Below the pieces are notes generated by a model. The model saw nothing but the letters and a program-made list of their open reading frames with translations. It made no database searches and had not been told where the DNA came from. From Flavihumibacter sp. ZG627 (lineage in GTDB: Bacteria > Bacteroidota > Bacteroidia > Chitinophagales > Chitinophagaceae), in assembly GCF_000814325.1 (NCBI RefSeq), contig NZ_JPHF01000002.1, positions 248,001 through 312,000 of the forward strand: DNA of 64,000 nucleotides. Reading direction: 5' to 3'. The position numbers were made by a program, and so were the translations under genes. This document shows, piece after piece, positions 49,364 through 58,435 of the stretch (positions within the stretch are counted from its first letter, which is position 1; every line of letters starts with the position of its first letter).

Positions 49364-50338
49364 ATGTATCGTACTAGCTGGATCACGGCCTGTTTGCTTT
49401 TTATTTTATTAATGGCCTGTAAGGAAGAAAAAAAAACATTACTGGATACCGAAAAGGTTGAAGTGGATGATTTCATAGATTTTTTCCCTGAACTTAAACT
49501 TCCATTTCTCGTAGCCGATACGAGCCTGCCGGCAAAATCGCCCGATTCCCTTCGTATTGGAAACAGGATATTTGCCCAATTTGTACCCGATAGTATCCTC
49601 CATCCCGTTTTTGGTAAAAAATCCAAACCAAAGATTTATCCAATTGGAAAATTGGAAGTTGAAGATGGTGAAACCTATCTGTTCGTTAAAGCGGTTCTGG
49701 CGCAGAAAAGATCCGCCTACCTGCTTGTTTTTGATAAAGAGATCTACAAAACGGCTCTGCCTCTATTAACTATTTCCGGAACCCCCAAAGAAGCAGATAG
49801 AAATGTAGCATCCATGGATAGCCGTTATACCATTACGACTTTAAGACAACGTACCACTTCTGATGGCCAGGTGGTGTATAATAAGAAAGTATATGTTTAT
49901 AACACGGAAGGTGTATTTACAATGATCCTCACAGAGTCTAATGATAAAGACGCTGCTTCAGCTGTTCTGCTAAATCCTATTGATACATTGAAAGCAACAC
50001 ATAAACTTTCGGGTGATTATATCCGTGATAAGAAAAATGTATTGTCCTTCCGCGATGGCCGTACAGAAGGTACTTTAATGTTTTTTGTTCACTTTGAAAA
50101 AGATGGTGGTGAATGCCGCGGTGAATTAAAAGGCGAAGCAAAGATCACCGGAAAAAATACTGCCCGGTACACTGAAACAAATGGTCCCTGCCAGATCGAT
50201 TTTACTTTTTCAGCCAATACTGTTACCATGAAAGAACTGGAAGGATGCGGCTCCTATCGCGATATTAAATGCTTCTTTGAAGGCAGTTTCACCCGTAAGA
50301 AAAAGGCAACACCTCCCGCAAACAAGAAAAAGAAGTAA
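49364..50338 (+). CDS. hypothetical lipoprotein
   Basis: This 324-residue protein has a lipoprotein signal with lipobox LLMAC (Cys19), followed by KEEKKTLLDTE. The mature part is beta-rich and no domain is recognised. Residues 220-300 (FVHFEKDGGECRGELKGEAK, RYTETNGPCQIDFTFSANTV and CGSYRDIKCFFEG) carry four Cys that could form disulfides. The C-terminus is Lys-rich. It is divergent from the metal repressor and could be under the same operator (inference). Confidence 0.78.
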   Translation: MYRTSWITACLLFILLMACKEEKKTLLDTEKVEVDDFIDFFPELKLPFLVADTSLPAKSPDSLRIGNRIFAQFVPDSILHPVFGKKSKPKIYPIGKLEVEDGETYLFVKAVLAQKRSAYLLVFDKEIYKTALPLLTISGTPKEADRNVASMDSRYTITTLRQRTTSDGQVVYNKKVYVYNTEGVFTMILTESNDKDAASAVLLNPIDTLKATHKLSGDYIRDKKNVLSFRDGRTEGTLMFFVHFEKDGGECRGELKGEAKITGKNTARYTETNGPCQIDFTFSANTVTMKELEGCGSYRDIKCFFEGSFTRKKKATPPANKKKK

Positions 50339-50395
50339 TAATGCGTTTTAAATAATCGTTTATATTGCGTCGCTGATACACATTGCCAATTGAAA

Positions 50396-52069
50396 ATGCT
50401 TGATATGAATTTCAGAAATTACAAAGTTCCCTATGCCCACGATGATCGCTATGCCAAAAAAGTTGCCTATTTCTCCATGGAGTTTGCTGTTCATCAGCCG
50501 CTGAAAATATATAGTGGCGGTCTTGGTTTTCTTTCGGGTTCTCATTTAAGAAGTGCGTATGAGCTACGCCAGAATCTGCTTGGAATTGGCATTTTGTGGA
50601 AATACGGATATTACGACCAGGTGCGCAACCAGGACCAAACCTTACAGGTTACCTGGATGGAAAAACATTACAGCTTCCTGGAAGATACCGGTATTAAATT
50701 TCAGATATCCATTCATGATCATCCTGTTTGGGTGAAAGTATTTTACCTGAACCCGGAGACCTTTAAATCAGCTCCGCTTTTTCTGTTAAGTACTGACCTT
50801 CCCGAAAATGATTATGTATCTCAAACCATCACCCATCGTTTGTATGATGCCAATGTTGCCACCAAGGTAGCACAGTTCATTCTCCTCGGTGTTGGGGGTG
50901 CAAAACTTATGGATGAACTTGGATATAACCCGGATGTATACCACCTCAACGAGGCTCATGGAATAAGTGCTGCCTTCTATCTCTACCGTAAATTTGGAAA
51001 CAATATTCAGGAAGTTAAAAAACGTCTTGTTTTCACCACACACACTCCTGAAGAAGCAGGTAATGAGAAGCATGATATCTATCTCTGTAATAAAATGAGT
51101 TATTTCTGTGGCCTTTCTGTTGATGAAGTTCGCACGCTTACAGGAATTACTGATGACCAGTTCAATCATTCACTGGCAGCCTTGCGGTTTGCGCGCATTG
51201 CCAATGGTGTATCCCAGTTGCACGGAGTTGTATCAAGGCATATGTGGGAAAAATATACGGATATCTGTCCCATCCTCTCCATCACCAATGCCCAGAACTG
51301 GCGCTATTGGGCCGATAAGCAACTCTATAAATTTATGGAAGAGGGTAACGACAAAATGTTTGATGACCGTAAAGAATACCTCAAAAGAAGGGCTTTTGAG
51401 ATCGTTGCCGACCAGACGGGAAAATTATTCGATCCTAATGTATTTACTATAGTATGGGCAAGGCGTTTTGCGGGTTATAAGAGGGCTGACCTGATAACCC
51501 GCGACCAGCAAAGATTCCGCACATTGCTTGAGAATAAGAACTTTCCTGTTCAGATCATTTGGGCTGGTAAACCTTACCCAATGGATTATCCCGCTATCAA
51601 TGATTTCAACCACCTTGTTCATTTAAGCAAGCAACATAAGAACATGGCGGTTTTGATCGGCTATGAATTATCACTCTCCAAGCGTATGAAGCAGGCTGCC
51701 GATCTTTGGCTCAACAATCCAAGGGTTCCCAGGGAAGCTTCCGGAACCAGTGGTATGACCGCCTCCATGAATGGTGCTGCTAACTTCAGTACCGACGATG
51801 GCTGGATACCGGAATTCGTTAACCACGGCAATAATGGCTTTGTGATTCCCAAAGCAGATTATGCAAATATGAATATGCATGAGCAGGACGAATATGACCT
51901 GGAAATGCTTTATAAGATTCTGGAACAACAGGTGCTGCCGCTCTATTACAGTAATAAAGAAACCTGGCGCCAGGTGGTAAAAAATGGAATGCGCGATGTG
52001 CGTTACCAGTTTGAAAGCAATCGAATGGCCCATGAATACTATGAGATATTATACAACGCCGCTTATTAG
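50396..52069 (+). CDS. alpha-glucan phosphorylase family protein (GT35), PLP lysine absent
   Basis: This 557-residue protein matches the short glucan phosphorylases. FSMEFAVHQPLKIYSGGLGF opens the catalytic domain, HLNEAHGISAAFYL and VWARRFAGYKRADLI line the active site, and EASGTSGMTASMNGAANFST is the normal PLP-lysine block. The Lys expected after SGM or SNM is Thr455 here, so the usual Schiff base with PLP cannot form. Similar proteins occur in other Bacteroidota. They may be glucosyltransferases or use another cofactor arrangement. The ATG at 50396 is used; a TTG at 50390 is also in frame. No other glycogen gene is adjacent. Confidence 0.88.
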   Translation: MLDMNFRNYKVPYAHDDRYAKKVAYFSMEFAVHQPLKIYSGGLGFLSGSHLRSAYELRQNLLGIGILWKYGYYDQVRNQDQTLQVTWMEKHYSFLEDTGIKFQISIHDHPVWVKVFYLNPETFKSAPLFLLSTDLPENDYVSQTITHRLYDANVATKVAQFILLGVGGAKLMDELGYNPDVYHLNEAHGISAAFYLYRKFGNNIQEVKKRLVFTTHTPEEAGNEKHDIYLCNKMSYFCGLSVDEVRTLTGITDDQFNHSLAALRFARIANGVSQLHGVVSRHMWEKYTDICPILSITNAQNWRYWADKQLYKFMEEGNDKMFDDRKEYLKRRAFEIVADQTGKLFDPNVFTIVWARRFAGYKRADLITRDQQRFRTLLENKNFPVQIIWAGKPYPMDYPAINDFNHLVHLSKQHKNMAVLIGYELSLSKRMKQAADLWLNNPRVPREASGTSGMTASMNGAANFSTDDGWIPEFVNHGNNGFVIPKADYANMNMHEQDEYDLEMLYKILEQQVLPLYYSNKETWRQVVKNGMRDVRYQFESNRMAHEYYEILYNAAY

Positions 52070-52090
52070 AGTCTTAGTTTAATATGTTAA

Positions 52091-52130
52091 CCGGGTGCAA
52101 ATTAAAAACATTTGCACCCGGTTTTCTTTT
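52091..52130 (+). terminator. intrinsic terminator after the phosphorylase-like gene
   Basis: CCGGGTGCAAA pairs with TTTGCACCCGG across a 9-base A-rich loop and is followed by TTTTCTTTT. Confidence 0.93.
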
Positions 52131-52169
52131 ATCCGATAGTCTGCATTAAATTTAGAGAAAACAGAACGC

Positions 52170-53177
52170 GTGCAACCAAAAGGATGGGAACTGCTGCAGC
52201 CATTGATGCTGCTTATCCTGATTGCATCAATTGGTATTACCGGGTACATGATAGTGGAAGACTTCCGGTTTGTGGAAGCTCTTTATATGACCGTGATAAC
52301 CATTACTACTGCAGGTTTTACTGAGGTCAGGCCCCTTAGTGATGACGGAAGGATCTTTACTGTTTGTATGCTCATCCTGAGCTGGATCACACTCGCCTGG
52401 GCTATCACCAGAATCATACAACATATTATAAACGGAGAGATCAATAAATACTTCAAATTCCGAAAACTCATGAACGCTGTTAACAAACTCAACAACCATG
52501 TCATCATCTGTGGTTTTGGACGGAATGGTCAACAGGCAGCCAGAACCCTTGGTTTACATAATCAACAGTTTGTGGTAATTGAAAAGCGCCATGAACTTGT
52601 TCCTAAAATGGGAGAGGAGCACAATCATGTGCTTTTTATCCATGGTGATGCTACCGATGATGATGTATTGAAAAAAGCAGGCATTGATCGTGCTTCTGCA
52701 CTGATAAGCAGTTTGCCGGTGGATGCGGATAATGTGTTCATCGTTTTATCGGCACGCTCGCTTAATATTAAGATCCGGATTATCAGTCGCGCTTCTGAAC
52801 ACAGTTCTGCACAAAAGCTGAAGAAGGCCGGTGCCGATCATGTGATAATGCCAGACAGGATCGGTGGCACCCATATGGCCACACTTGTATCAAAACCGGA
52901 TGTGATAGAATTCATAGATTATATCAGCGGTGAGGAAGGGGAGTCTATCCATATTGAATCGGTAGATTACCAGCAATTGCCTGCCCCCTTGCATGATTGC
53001 TCACTCAGGGAAATAATGGATTGGAAAAAAACAGGAGTAAACTGTATCGGGGTGCGAAATGGAGAAGGGAGATTCCAGATCAATCCCCCCGATGAACTCC
53101 AAATTAAAAGCGGAATGAAGGTATTTGTACTCGGTACAAGGGCACAGATCGAAAAAATGAAGGGGAATATAGATTAA
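52170..53177 (+). CDS. potassium channel with TrkA-N (RCK) domain
   Basis: This 335-residue protein has two membrane helices (about residues 8-30 and 62-85) around a pore loop, then an RCK module: TrkA-N (about 108-225, NAD/nucleotide motif VIICGFGRNGQQAARTLG) and TrkA-C (about 250-335). The filter reads TITTAGFTEV where TVGYG or TVGFG is usual, so selectivity may differ. The start is a GTG at 52170, which gives the complete first helix. It is full length for the family. Confidence 0.88.
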   Translation: MQPKGWELLQPLMLLILIASIGITGYMIVEDFRFVEALYMTVITITTAGFTEVRPLSDDGRIFTVCMLILSWITLAWAITRIIQHIINGEINKYFKFRKLMNAVNKLNNHVIICGFGRNGQQAARTLGLHNQQFVVIEKRHELVPKMGEEHNHVLFIHGDATDDDVLKKAGIDRASALISSLPVDADNVFIVLSARSLNIKIRIISRASEHSSAQKLKKAGADHVIMPDRIGGTHMATLVSKPDVIEFIDYISGEEGESIHIESVDYQQLPAPLHDCSLREIMDWKKTGVNCIGVRNGEGRFQINPPDELQIKSGMKVFVLGTRAQIEKMKGNID

Positions 53178-53243
53178 TACGAAATCTGGCATAATAATGG
53201 AAGAAGGTGCTTCGTTATTATTCTATCACCAAAAAATCCCTCT

Positions 53244-53621
53244 ATGAAAGCGATCCTTTTAATAGTATCCCTTGTATCTACCCTTGGCTTTTCTGAAACT
53301 GATCCGGTTAAAGTAAATGGCGCTGATAACAAGCAGGAAGCGGTAAAGAATATTCCACCCCAGGCCAATGCAGGCGAAGACCTGGTAATTTCCTCCAAAG
53401 ATATTGTACAACTTGATGGTACGGCCTCCCGCGAACCGGATGGCATTATATCAAGATATCATTGGACGCAGATAGGCGGTTCACCTGTTGTTATAGCTAA
53501 TCCACAGGCAGCCATCACCGCTCTTAATGTTGCATCAAAAGGAGAGTATAGTTTCCGCTTATCTGTAATTGATGATAAAGGAGGCCTTTCCACCGACGAA
53601 GTGAAAATTATTGTTAAATAA
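53244..53621 (+). CDS. small secreted PKD-domain protein
   Basis: This 125-residue protein has a signal peptide (MKAILLIVSLVSTLGFS) and one PKD/Ig-like domain (about residues 40-125): PPQANAGEDLVISSKDIVQL, DGTASREPDGIISRYHWTQI and SVIDDKGGLSTDEVKIIVK. PKD domains mediate protein or glycan contacts in surface proteins. Nothing else is attached, so it may act as a small binding or inhibitor protein. It shares a bidirectional terminator with the convergent FKBP gene. Confidence 0.85.
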   Translation: MKAILLIVSLVSTLGFSETDPVKVNGADNKQEAVKNIPPQANAGEDLVISSKDIVQLDGTASREPDGIISRYHWTQIGGSPVVIANPQAAITALNVASKGEYSFRLSVIDDKGGLSTDEVKIIVK

Positions 53622-53645
53622 TCGTTGATCGTACCTTTTAAAAAA

Positions 53646-53678
53646 ACAGGTCTGGCAAAACGCCAGACCTGTTTTTTT
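53646..53678. terminator. bidirectional intrinsic terminator, PKD and FKBP genes
   Basis: ACAGGTCTGGC pairs with GCCAGACCTGT across AAAAC, with A-tracts before and T-tracts after. It overlaps the FKBP stop codon by a base or two. Confidence 0.93.
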
Positions 53679-54408
53679 ATTTAACGATATCCAAAAGTTC
53701 TACATCAAATACAAGTGTGCTTCCCGGAAGTATTTTTGCTCCCGCCTGGTTATCTCCGTAAGCCAGGTCGGCCGGAATAAACAGTTTCCATTTACTTCCT
53801 ACCGGCATTAATTGCAAGGCTTCGATCCAACCTTTTATGACTCCATTTACCGGAAAATCGATCGGCTGGCCACGATCTACAGAACTGTCAAAAACAGTTC
53901 CGTCGATAAGCGTTCCATGGTAGTGGCATTTTACTTTATCTGAAATAGCTGGTTTAGGACCTGTTCCTTCTTTAACCACCATGTATTGTAATCCACTTGG
54001 CAATTCCACCACTCCGGGCTTTGTCTTATTTTCAGCGAGGAAAGTTTCCCCTGCCTTGCGTGCTGCGGCTGATTTCTCTTTCTTGAGTTGCTGCAGGTAA
54101 TTTGTAATGCTCATATTCATTTGATCTTCGGTGAGTAATGTTTTCTGTCCTTTCATGGCTTCATTCAACGCCCTTGTAACCAGCGCTGAATTGATCTGGG
54201 TAATTCCCTGATCACGGTAGAATTTCGCAAGGCTCATGCCAATTGCATAACTCATGGAATCTGTTGCATTTTTTAAAGGCACCGGCGTTGCAGTGGCCGG
54301 TTTTTTTGGCGTAGCTGCTTTGGCCGGCGCGGCAGGTGTCTTTTTAACCTGTGCCATACCGGAAACAGCTGCTGCGAGGAGTAAGGATGTTAGAAGCGTT
54401 CTGCGCAT
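53677..54408 (-). CDS. exported FKBP-type peptidyl-prolyl isomerase
   Basis: The ATG at 54408 gives 243 residues with a signal peptide (MRRTLLTSLLLAAAVSGMAQ). Longer in-frame starts would hide it. A Pro/Ala/Lys linker follows, then an N-terminal FKBP dimerisation domain (about residues 50-125, NATDSMSYAIGMSLAKFYRD) and an FKBP catalytic domain (about 150-243) with DKVKCHYHGTLIDGTVFDSS and GVIKGWIEALQLMPVGSKWK. This matches the FkpA/Mip layout of periplasmic folding isomerases. Confidence 0.93.
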   Translation of the reverse strand: MRRTLLTSLLLAAAVSGMAQVKKTPAAPAKAATPKKPATATPVPLKNATDSMSYAIGMSLAKFYRDQGITQINSALVTRALNEAMKGQKTLLTEDQMNMSITNYLQQLKKEKSAAARKAGETFLAENKTKPGVVELPSGLQYMVVKEGTGPKPAISDKVKCHYHGTLIDGTVFDSSVDRGQPIDFPVNGVIKGWIEALQLMPVGSKWKLFIPADLAYGDNQAGAKILPGSTLVFDVELLDIVK

Positions 54409-54538
54409 GTTTACTTTTTGTGGCATCGAAAATAATACAATCCCTGCATTAAACCTTTCGCTCCTCATATTGGTCTTATTATTGCTGCTTTAGCATACTT
54501 TAAATCTATTATCCCCCGTTTACTCTAAAATCACTTAC

Positions 54539-55273
54539 ATGAGAATCTTTTACTTAGCCGCCAGTATAGTAATGTTCGCCTCCTGCGCAACGGCCCAACA
54601 AACTGATAAAACAAATGATGTTCTCAGGAAAGCCGGTAATATTCTGAAAACTGTAGGGGGCTCCGGGTCCCTGAGTAATGATGAGATCATTGCCGGTTTA
54701 AAAGAAGCACTTGTTGTAGGAACAAATAACAGTACTGGTAAACTTTCTGCTGCAGACGGCTTCTTTAAGGATGCAGCGGTTAAATTACTTATGCCTGAAG
54801 AGGCACGCAAAGTGGAACAAAGGCTCCGCCAGATCGGAATGGGTAAACTGGTTGATGATGCCATCCTCAGTATGAACCGCGCAGCCGAAGATGCGTCAAA
54901 GCAGGCCGCACCCATATTTATTAATGCAGTAAAACAAATGACCGTTCAGGATGCTGTGGGAATACTTCGCGGTACTGATTCGGCTGCCACGGGATACCTG
55001 CGTAAAACAACCTCTCCTGATCTTACTGCAGCTTTCAGGCCAATAATCGAAAACTCCCTCGAAAAAACAGGTGCTACAAAATATTGGAAAGAAGTTTTTG
55101 ATGTATATAATAAGTTTACCCTGAAACCAGTGAATCCTGACCTTTCCGGGTTCGTTACCGGCAAGGCTATTGATGGTATCTTCTACTATGTAGCCGACGA
55201 AGAAAAAAAGATCAGGACCAATCCCGCAGCAAGAGTTAGCGATATCCTGAAAAAGGTTTTCGGATCCAGGTAA
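54539..55273 (+). CDS. DUF4197 family exported protein
   Basis: This 244-residue protein has a signal with a possible lipobox (FASC) and the DUF4197 domain over most of its length: SLSNDEIIAGLKEALVVGTN, DGFFKDAAVKLLMPEEARKV and KATDGIF-like FVTGKAIDGIFYYVADEEKK. The family is widespread in Bacteroidota and Proteobacteria, and no function is known. It stands in a 270-bp spaced setting between divergent FKBP and an MFS gene. Confidence 0.85.
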   Translation: MRIFYLAASIVMFASCATAQQTDKTNDVLRKAGNILKTVGGSGSLSNDEIIAGLKEALVVGTNNSTGKLSAADGFFKDAAVKLLMPEEARKVEQRLRQIGMGKLVDDAILSMNRAAEDASKQAAPIFINAVKQMTVQDAVGILRGTDSAATGYLRKTTSPDLTAAFRPIIENSLEKTGATKYWKEVFDVYNKFTLKPVNPDLSGFVTGKAIDGIFYYVADEEKKIRTNPAARVSDILKKVFGSR

Positions 55274-55327
55274 TTTTACTTAAACGGCAGACAGGCTGTA
55301 TTGGATTAAAGTAAATTGCAATCCTGT

Positions 55328-56563
55328 ATGATTGCGAATACCTTATCTGTTTACCGTAATGCATATAGCGGCCTTTCAAAGGAAACCTGGCTGCTATCAC
55401 TTATTATGCTCATCAATAGGAGCGGCACCATGGTGGTGCCATTCCTTAGCTTATACTTAACCAGCCCGGCCATGGGATATTCCGTGGGCCAGGCTGGTTT
55501 TGTTTTTGGCTGTTTTGGGGCAGGTGCTTTTTTTGGAGCATATGTAGGTGGTAAACTCACTGATAGTATTGGTTTTTATAAAGTACAGCTTTTTACATTA
55601 CTCGGTGGATCCATATTATTTATTGTGCTCGCCCAAATGAAAAGCCTTTCGCTAATATGCATCTTCACTTTCCTGCTGAGTTTTGTGAATGAAGGATTTC
55701 GTCCCGCTAATTCCACGGCTATAGCTTATTACAGTACTCCTGAAAACCGTACACGCAGCTATTCCCTTAACCGTTTGGCTGTTAACCTGGGATGGGCCTT
55801 GGGCTCGGCATTAGGCGGCATAATAGCAAAATTCAGCTACGAGTGGCTGTTCTGGATCGATGGATTTACCAATTTCTTTGCAGCCATACTGATGTGGAAA
55901 TTCCTGGGTAATATTGGATGGAAGGCTACACCTTTAAAAAGGGATAAAATTATTTCAGCAAATGGAATAAGTAGCGCATATAAAGACAGAACCTATCTTT
56001 TTTTCATTCTGCTGGTTGCTGTATTTGGTGCCTGCTTCTTCCAGCTCTTTACAAACGTTACAGTTTATTTCAAAAGGGAGCTTCATTTTTCTGAACCTGT
56101 GATCGGTATGCTCATGGCAATGAATGGCATTTTGATCGTGATGTTTGAAATGGTGCTGATCTACCGCCTGGAGGGCAGGAGGCACCAGATGGCCTATATT
56201 GCCCTCGGTGTGGGCATGGTGGCTTTATTCTTTATTATACTTGGAATTGGAAAGATCGGGCTATTGATTGCAACAATGCTTATTGTTCTGATCACTTTTG
56301 GTGAAATTTTTTCTATGCCATTTATGAACAGTTTCTGGATTTCCCGAAGCAGTGAATTCAATAGGGGTGAATATGCAGCATTATACACCATGGCCTGGTC
56401 TGCTGCACAAACATTGGGGCCAATGCTCTCAGCCCAACTCGCAGAAAATAAGGGATTCCACTATACCTGGTATGTTGTGGGTGGTGCATGCCTGTTAGTG
56501 GCGATTATATTCTGGAATTTCAGGTCTGTCAATACCGTTTCCTCACCCAGCCAACTCGCTTAA
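55328..56563 (+). CDS. MFS transporter
   Basis: The ATG at 55328 gives about 411 residues with 12 predicted membrane helices. The loop after the second helix, AYVGGKLTDSIGFYKVQLF, is a form of motif A, and RPANSTAIAYYSTPENRTRS is the usual cytoplasmic segment after helix 4. It belongs to a broad class of export or sugar transporters, and the substrate is unknown. Its last 21 bases overlap the convergent ABC-F gene. An upstream TTG at 55316 is possible. Confidence 0.85.
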   Translation: MIANTLSVYRNAYSGLSKETWLLSLIMLINRSGTMVVPFLSLYLTSPAMGYSVGQAGFVFGCFGAGAFFGAYVGGKLTDSIGFYKVQLFTLLGGSILFIVLAQMKSLSLICIFTFLLSFVNEGFRPANSTAIAYYSTPENRTRSYSLNRLAVNLGWALGSALGGIIAKFSYEWLFWIDGFTNFFAAILMWKFLGNIGWKATPLKRDKIISANGISSAYKDRTYLFFILLVAVFGACFFQLFTNVTVYFKRELHFSEPVIGMLMAMNGILIVMFEMVLIYRLEGRRHQMAYIALGVGMVALFFIILGIGKIGLLIATMLIVLITFGEIFSMPFMNSFWISRSSEFNRGEYAALYTMAWSAAQTLGPMLSAQLAENKGFHYTWYVVGGACLLVAIIFWNFRSVNTVSSPSQLA

Positions 56564-58435
56564 CTGCAGCCATCGCATTTCCTTTTCTTCCAGTAATTCC
56601 GTTATCTTTCCTATCCTTTCTGCCGTTTGCTGAAGCTCATTATATGGCAGATCACTGGCCGACATTTTTTCACCCAACATTCTTTTCTCTGTTTCCAATG
56701 TTGCTATCTCTTTCTCCAACAATTCAAATTCCCTTTTCTCTTTGAAACTGAATTTCTTTTTTGGGCCATTATCCTCAAAATCAGGTCTTGTTGCATTGCT
56801 GGAACCTGCAGCTTGCTGTGGCTTGGTTTCCTCGATTATTTCCTGGTCTTTTAACCAATCGCGATATAGACTGTAATTGCCTGGAAAATCCCGGATATTA
56901 CCATTGCCTTCAAATACTAACAGATGATCCACCAGCCTGTCCATAAAATATCGATCATGTGATACGATCAGTAAACATCCCTGGTATTCTGATAAGAAGT
57001 TTTCAAGCACAGCCAATGTAGGCAGGTCAAGATCATTGGTTGGTTCATCAAGTATCAGGAAATTGGGATTTCGGAAAAGCATGGTGAGTAACAACAATCT
57101 TTTCTTCTCCCCACCACTGAGTTTACTGATGTATCCATACTGCTGGTCGGGACTAAATAAAAACAACTGCAGGAACTGCGCTGCACTTAAACTTCCTCCA
57201 TCGGCAAGCGGAAAACTCTCCGCAAATCCTTTCACAAATTCAATTACGCGCATGTCTTCCTTCCACTGGAGACCTTGTTGGGAGTAGTACCCAAAGATGA
57301 TAGTTTCACCAATATTTACTTTCCCGCTATCAGGTTCCACAATTCCCTGGAGAATATCAAGGAAGGTAGTTTTACCCGCACCATTCTTACCGATGATCCC
57401 TACTCGTTCCCCTTTCTTAAAAGTGTAATCGAATCCTTTTAAGATTGTTTTATCGTCATATTGCTTGGAAACTTTTTTTAGTTCTACAACCTTGCCCCCA
57501 AGCCTGTTCATTTTCATCTGGAGCTGCATTTGCTGCTCCTCAAGTTTTTGTTTTGCCCGGGCCTCTACTTCATAGAAATTATCCTGCCTGCTTTTTGATT
57601 TGGTAGTTCTTGCCTTGGGTTGCTTACGCATCCACTCAAGCTCCTTACGGTAAAGATTACGCGCTTTATCAACACTGGAGGCCTGTTGCTCAATTCGGGC
57701 GGCCTTTCTTTCCATGAACTGCTCGTAATTTCCCTTATAAACATAAAGGTCGTTTCCATCAAGCTCCCAAACCTCTTCACAAACCGCATCCAGGAAATAC
57801 CGGTCGTGTGTAACGAGTAAAAGAGTCACTTTTTCCTGATTAAGATAATGTTCCAGCCACTCTACGGTCTGAACATCAAGATGGTTTGTTGGCTCATCCA
57901 TAATAAGCAAAGTATGCTTATGCTCAAATCCGATATCGATCAGGGTTCGCGCTAAGGCTACCCTTTTCTTTTGTCCCCCCGATAACGTACCAACCGCCTG
58001 GTTAAGGTGGTGGATATTTAGTTTGCCAAGAATCTGCTTTACCTTTGAATCGAAATCCCAGCCACCAGTATCATCCATGCCTGAAATTGCTTTACCCAGG
58101 GCCTCGGCATCCTCTGATTCACTGGCTGCTTCAAAAGCTTTGATGGCATTTAAAGTGGGATGGTTATGATGAAATATATTGTCAAGTACAGATAATTCTT
58201 CTATGAATTCTGGTTCCTGGTCAAAAAGTGCAACGGTAACATCTTTATTGATCCACACTTTACCGCTATCAGGAGTTTCTTTGCCGGATAGTATCTTTAA
58301 TAATGTGGACTTGCCAGAACCGTTTCGGGCAACCAAAGCAATCTTATCACCTTCTTCAATGTTAAAAGAAATTTTCTCAAACAATGGCTTGATGCCGTAA
58401 CTTTTCCCTAAACCTTCTACAGAAACATAATGCAT
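56543..58435 (-). CDS. ABC-F family ATPase, Uup-like
   Basis: This 630-residue soluble protein has two ABC domains with no membrane part. The first has Walker A ARNGSGKSTLLKILSG, the signature LSGGQKKRVALA and Walker B LLIMDEPTNHLDVQ. The second has GKNGAGKTTFLDIL, LSGGEKKRLLLL and LILDEPTNDLDL. A charged linker of about 80 residues separates them, and a coiled-coil C-terminus (about 545-630) is typical of Uup. ABC-F proteins act on the ribosome or, for Uup, in DNA/ribosome stress. The start at 58435 gives the family opening MHYVSVEGLGKSYGIKPLFE. Confidence 0.93.
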   Translation of the reverse strand: MHYVSVEGLGKSYGIKPLFEKISFNIEEGDKIALVARNGSGKSTLLKILSGKETPDSGKVWINKDVTVALFDQEPEFIEELSVLDNIFHHNHPTLNAIKAFEAASESEDAEALGKAISGMDDTGGWDFDSKVKQILGKLNIHHLNQAVGTLSGGQKKRVALARTLIDIGFEHKHTLLIMDEPTNHLDVQTVEWLEHYLNQEKVTLLLVTHDRYFLDAVCEEVWELDGNDLYVYKGNYEQFMERKAARIEQQASSVDKARNLYRKELEWMRKQPKARTTKSKSRQDNFYEVEARAKQKLEEQQMQLQMKMNRLGGKVVELKKVSKQYDDKTILKGFDYTFKKGERVGIIGKNGAGKTTFLDILQGIVEPDSGKVNIGETIIFGYYSQQGLQWKEDMRVIEFVKGFAESFPLADGGSLSAAQFLQLFLFSPDQQYGYISKLSGGEKKRLLLLTMLFRNPNFLILDEPTNDLDLPTLAVLENFLSEYQGCLLIVSHDRYFMDRLVDHLLVFEGNGNIRDFPGNYSLYRDWLKDQEIIEETKPQQAAGSSNATRPDFEDNGPKKKFSFKEKREFELLEKEIATLETEKRMLGEKMSASDLPYNELQQTAERIGKITELLEEKEMRWLQLSELAG

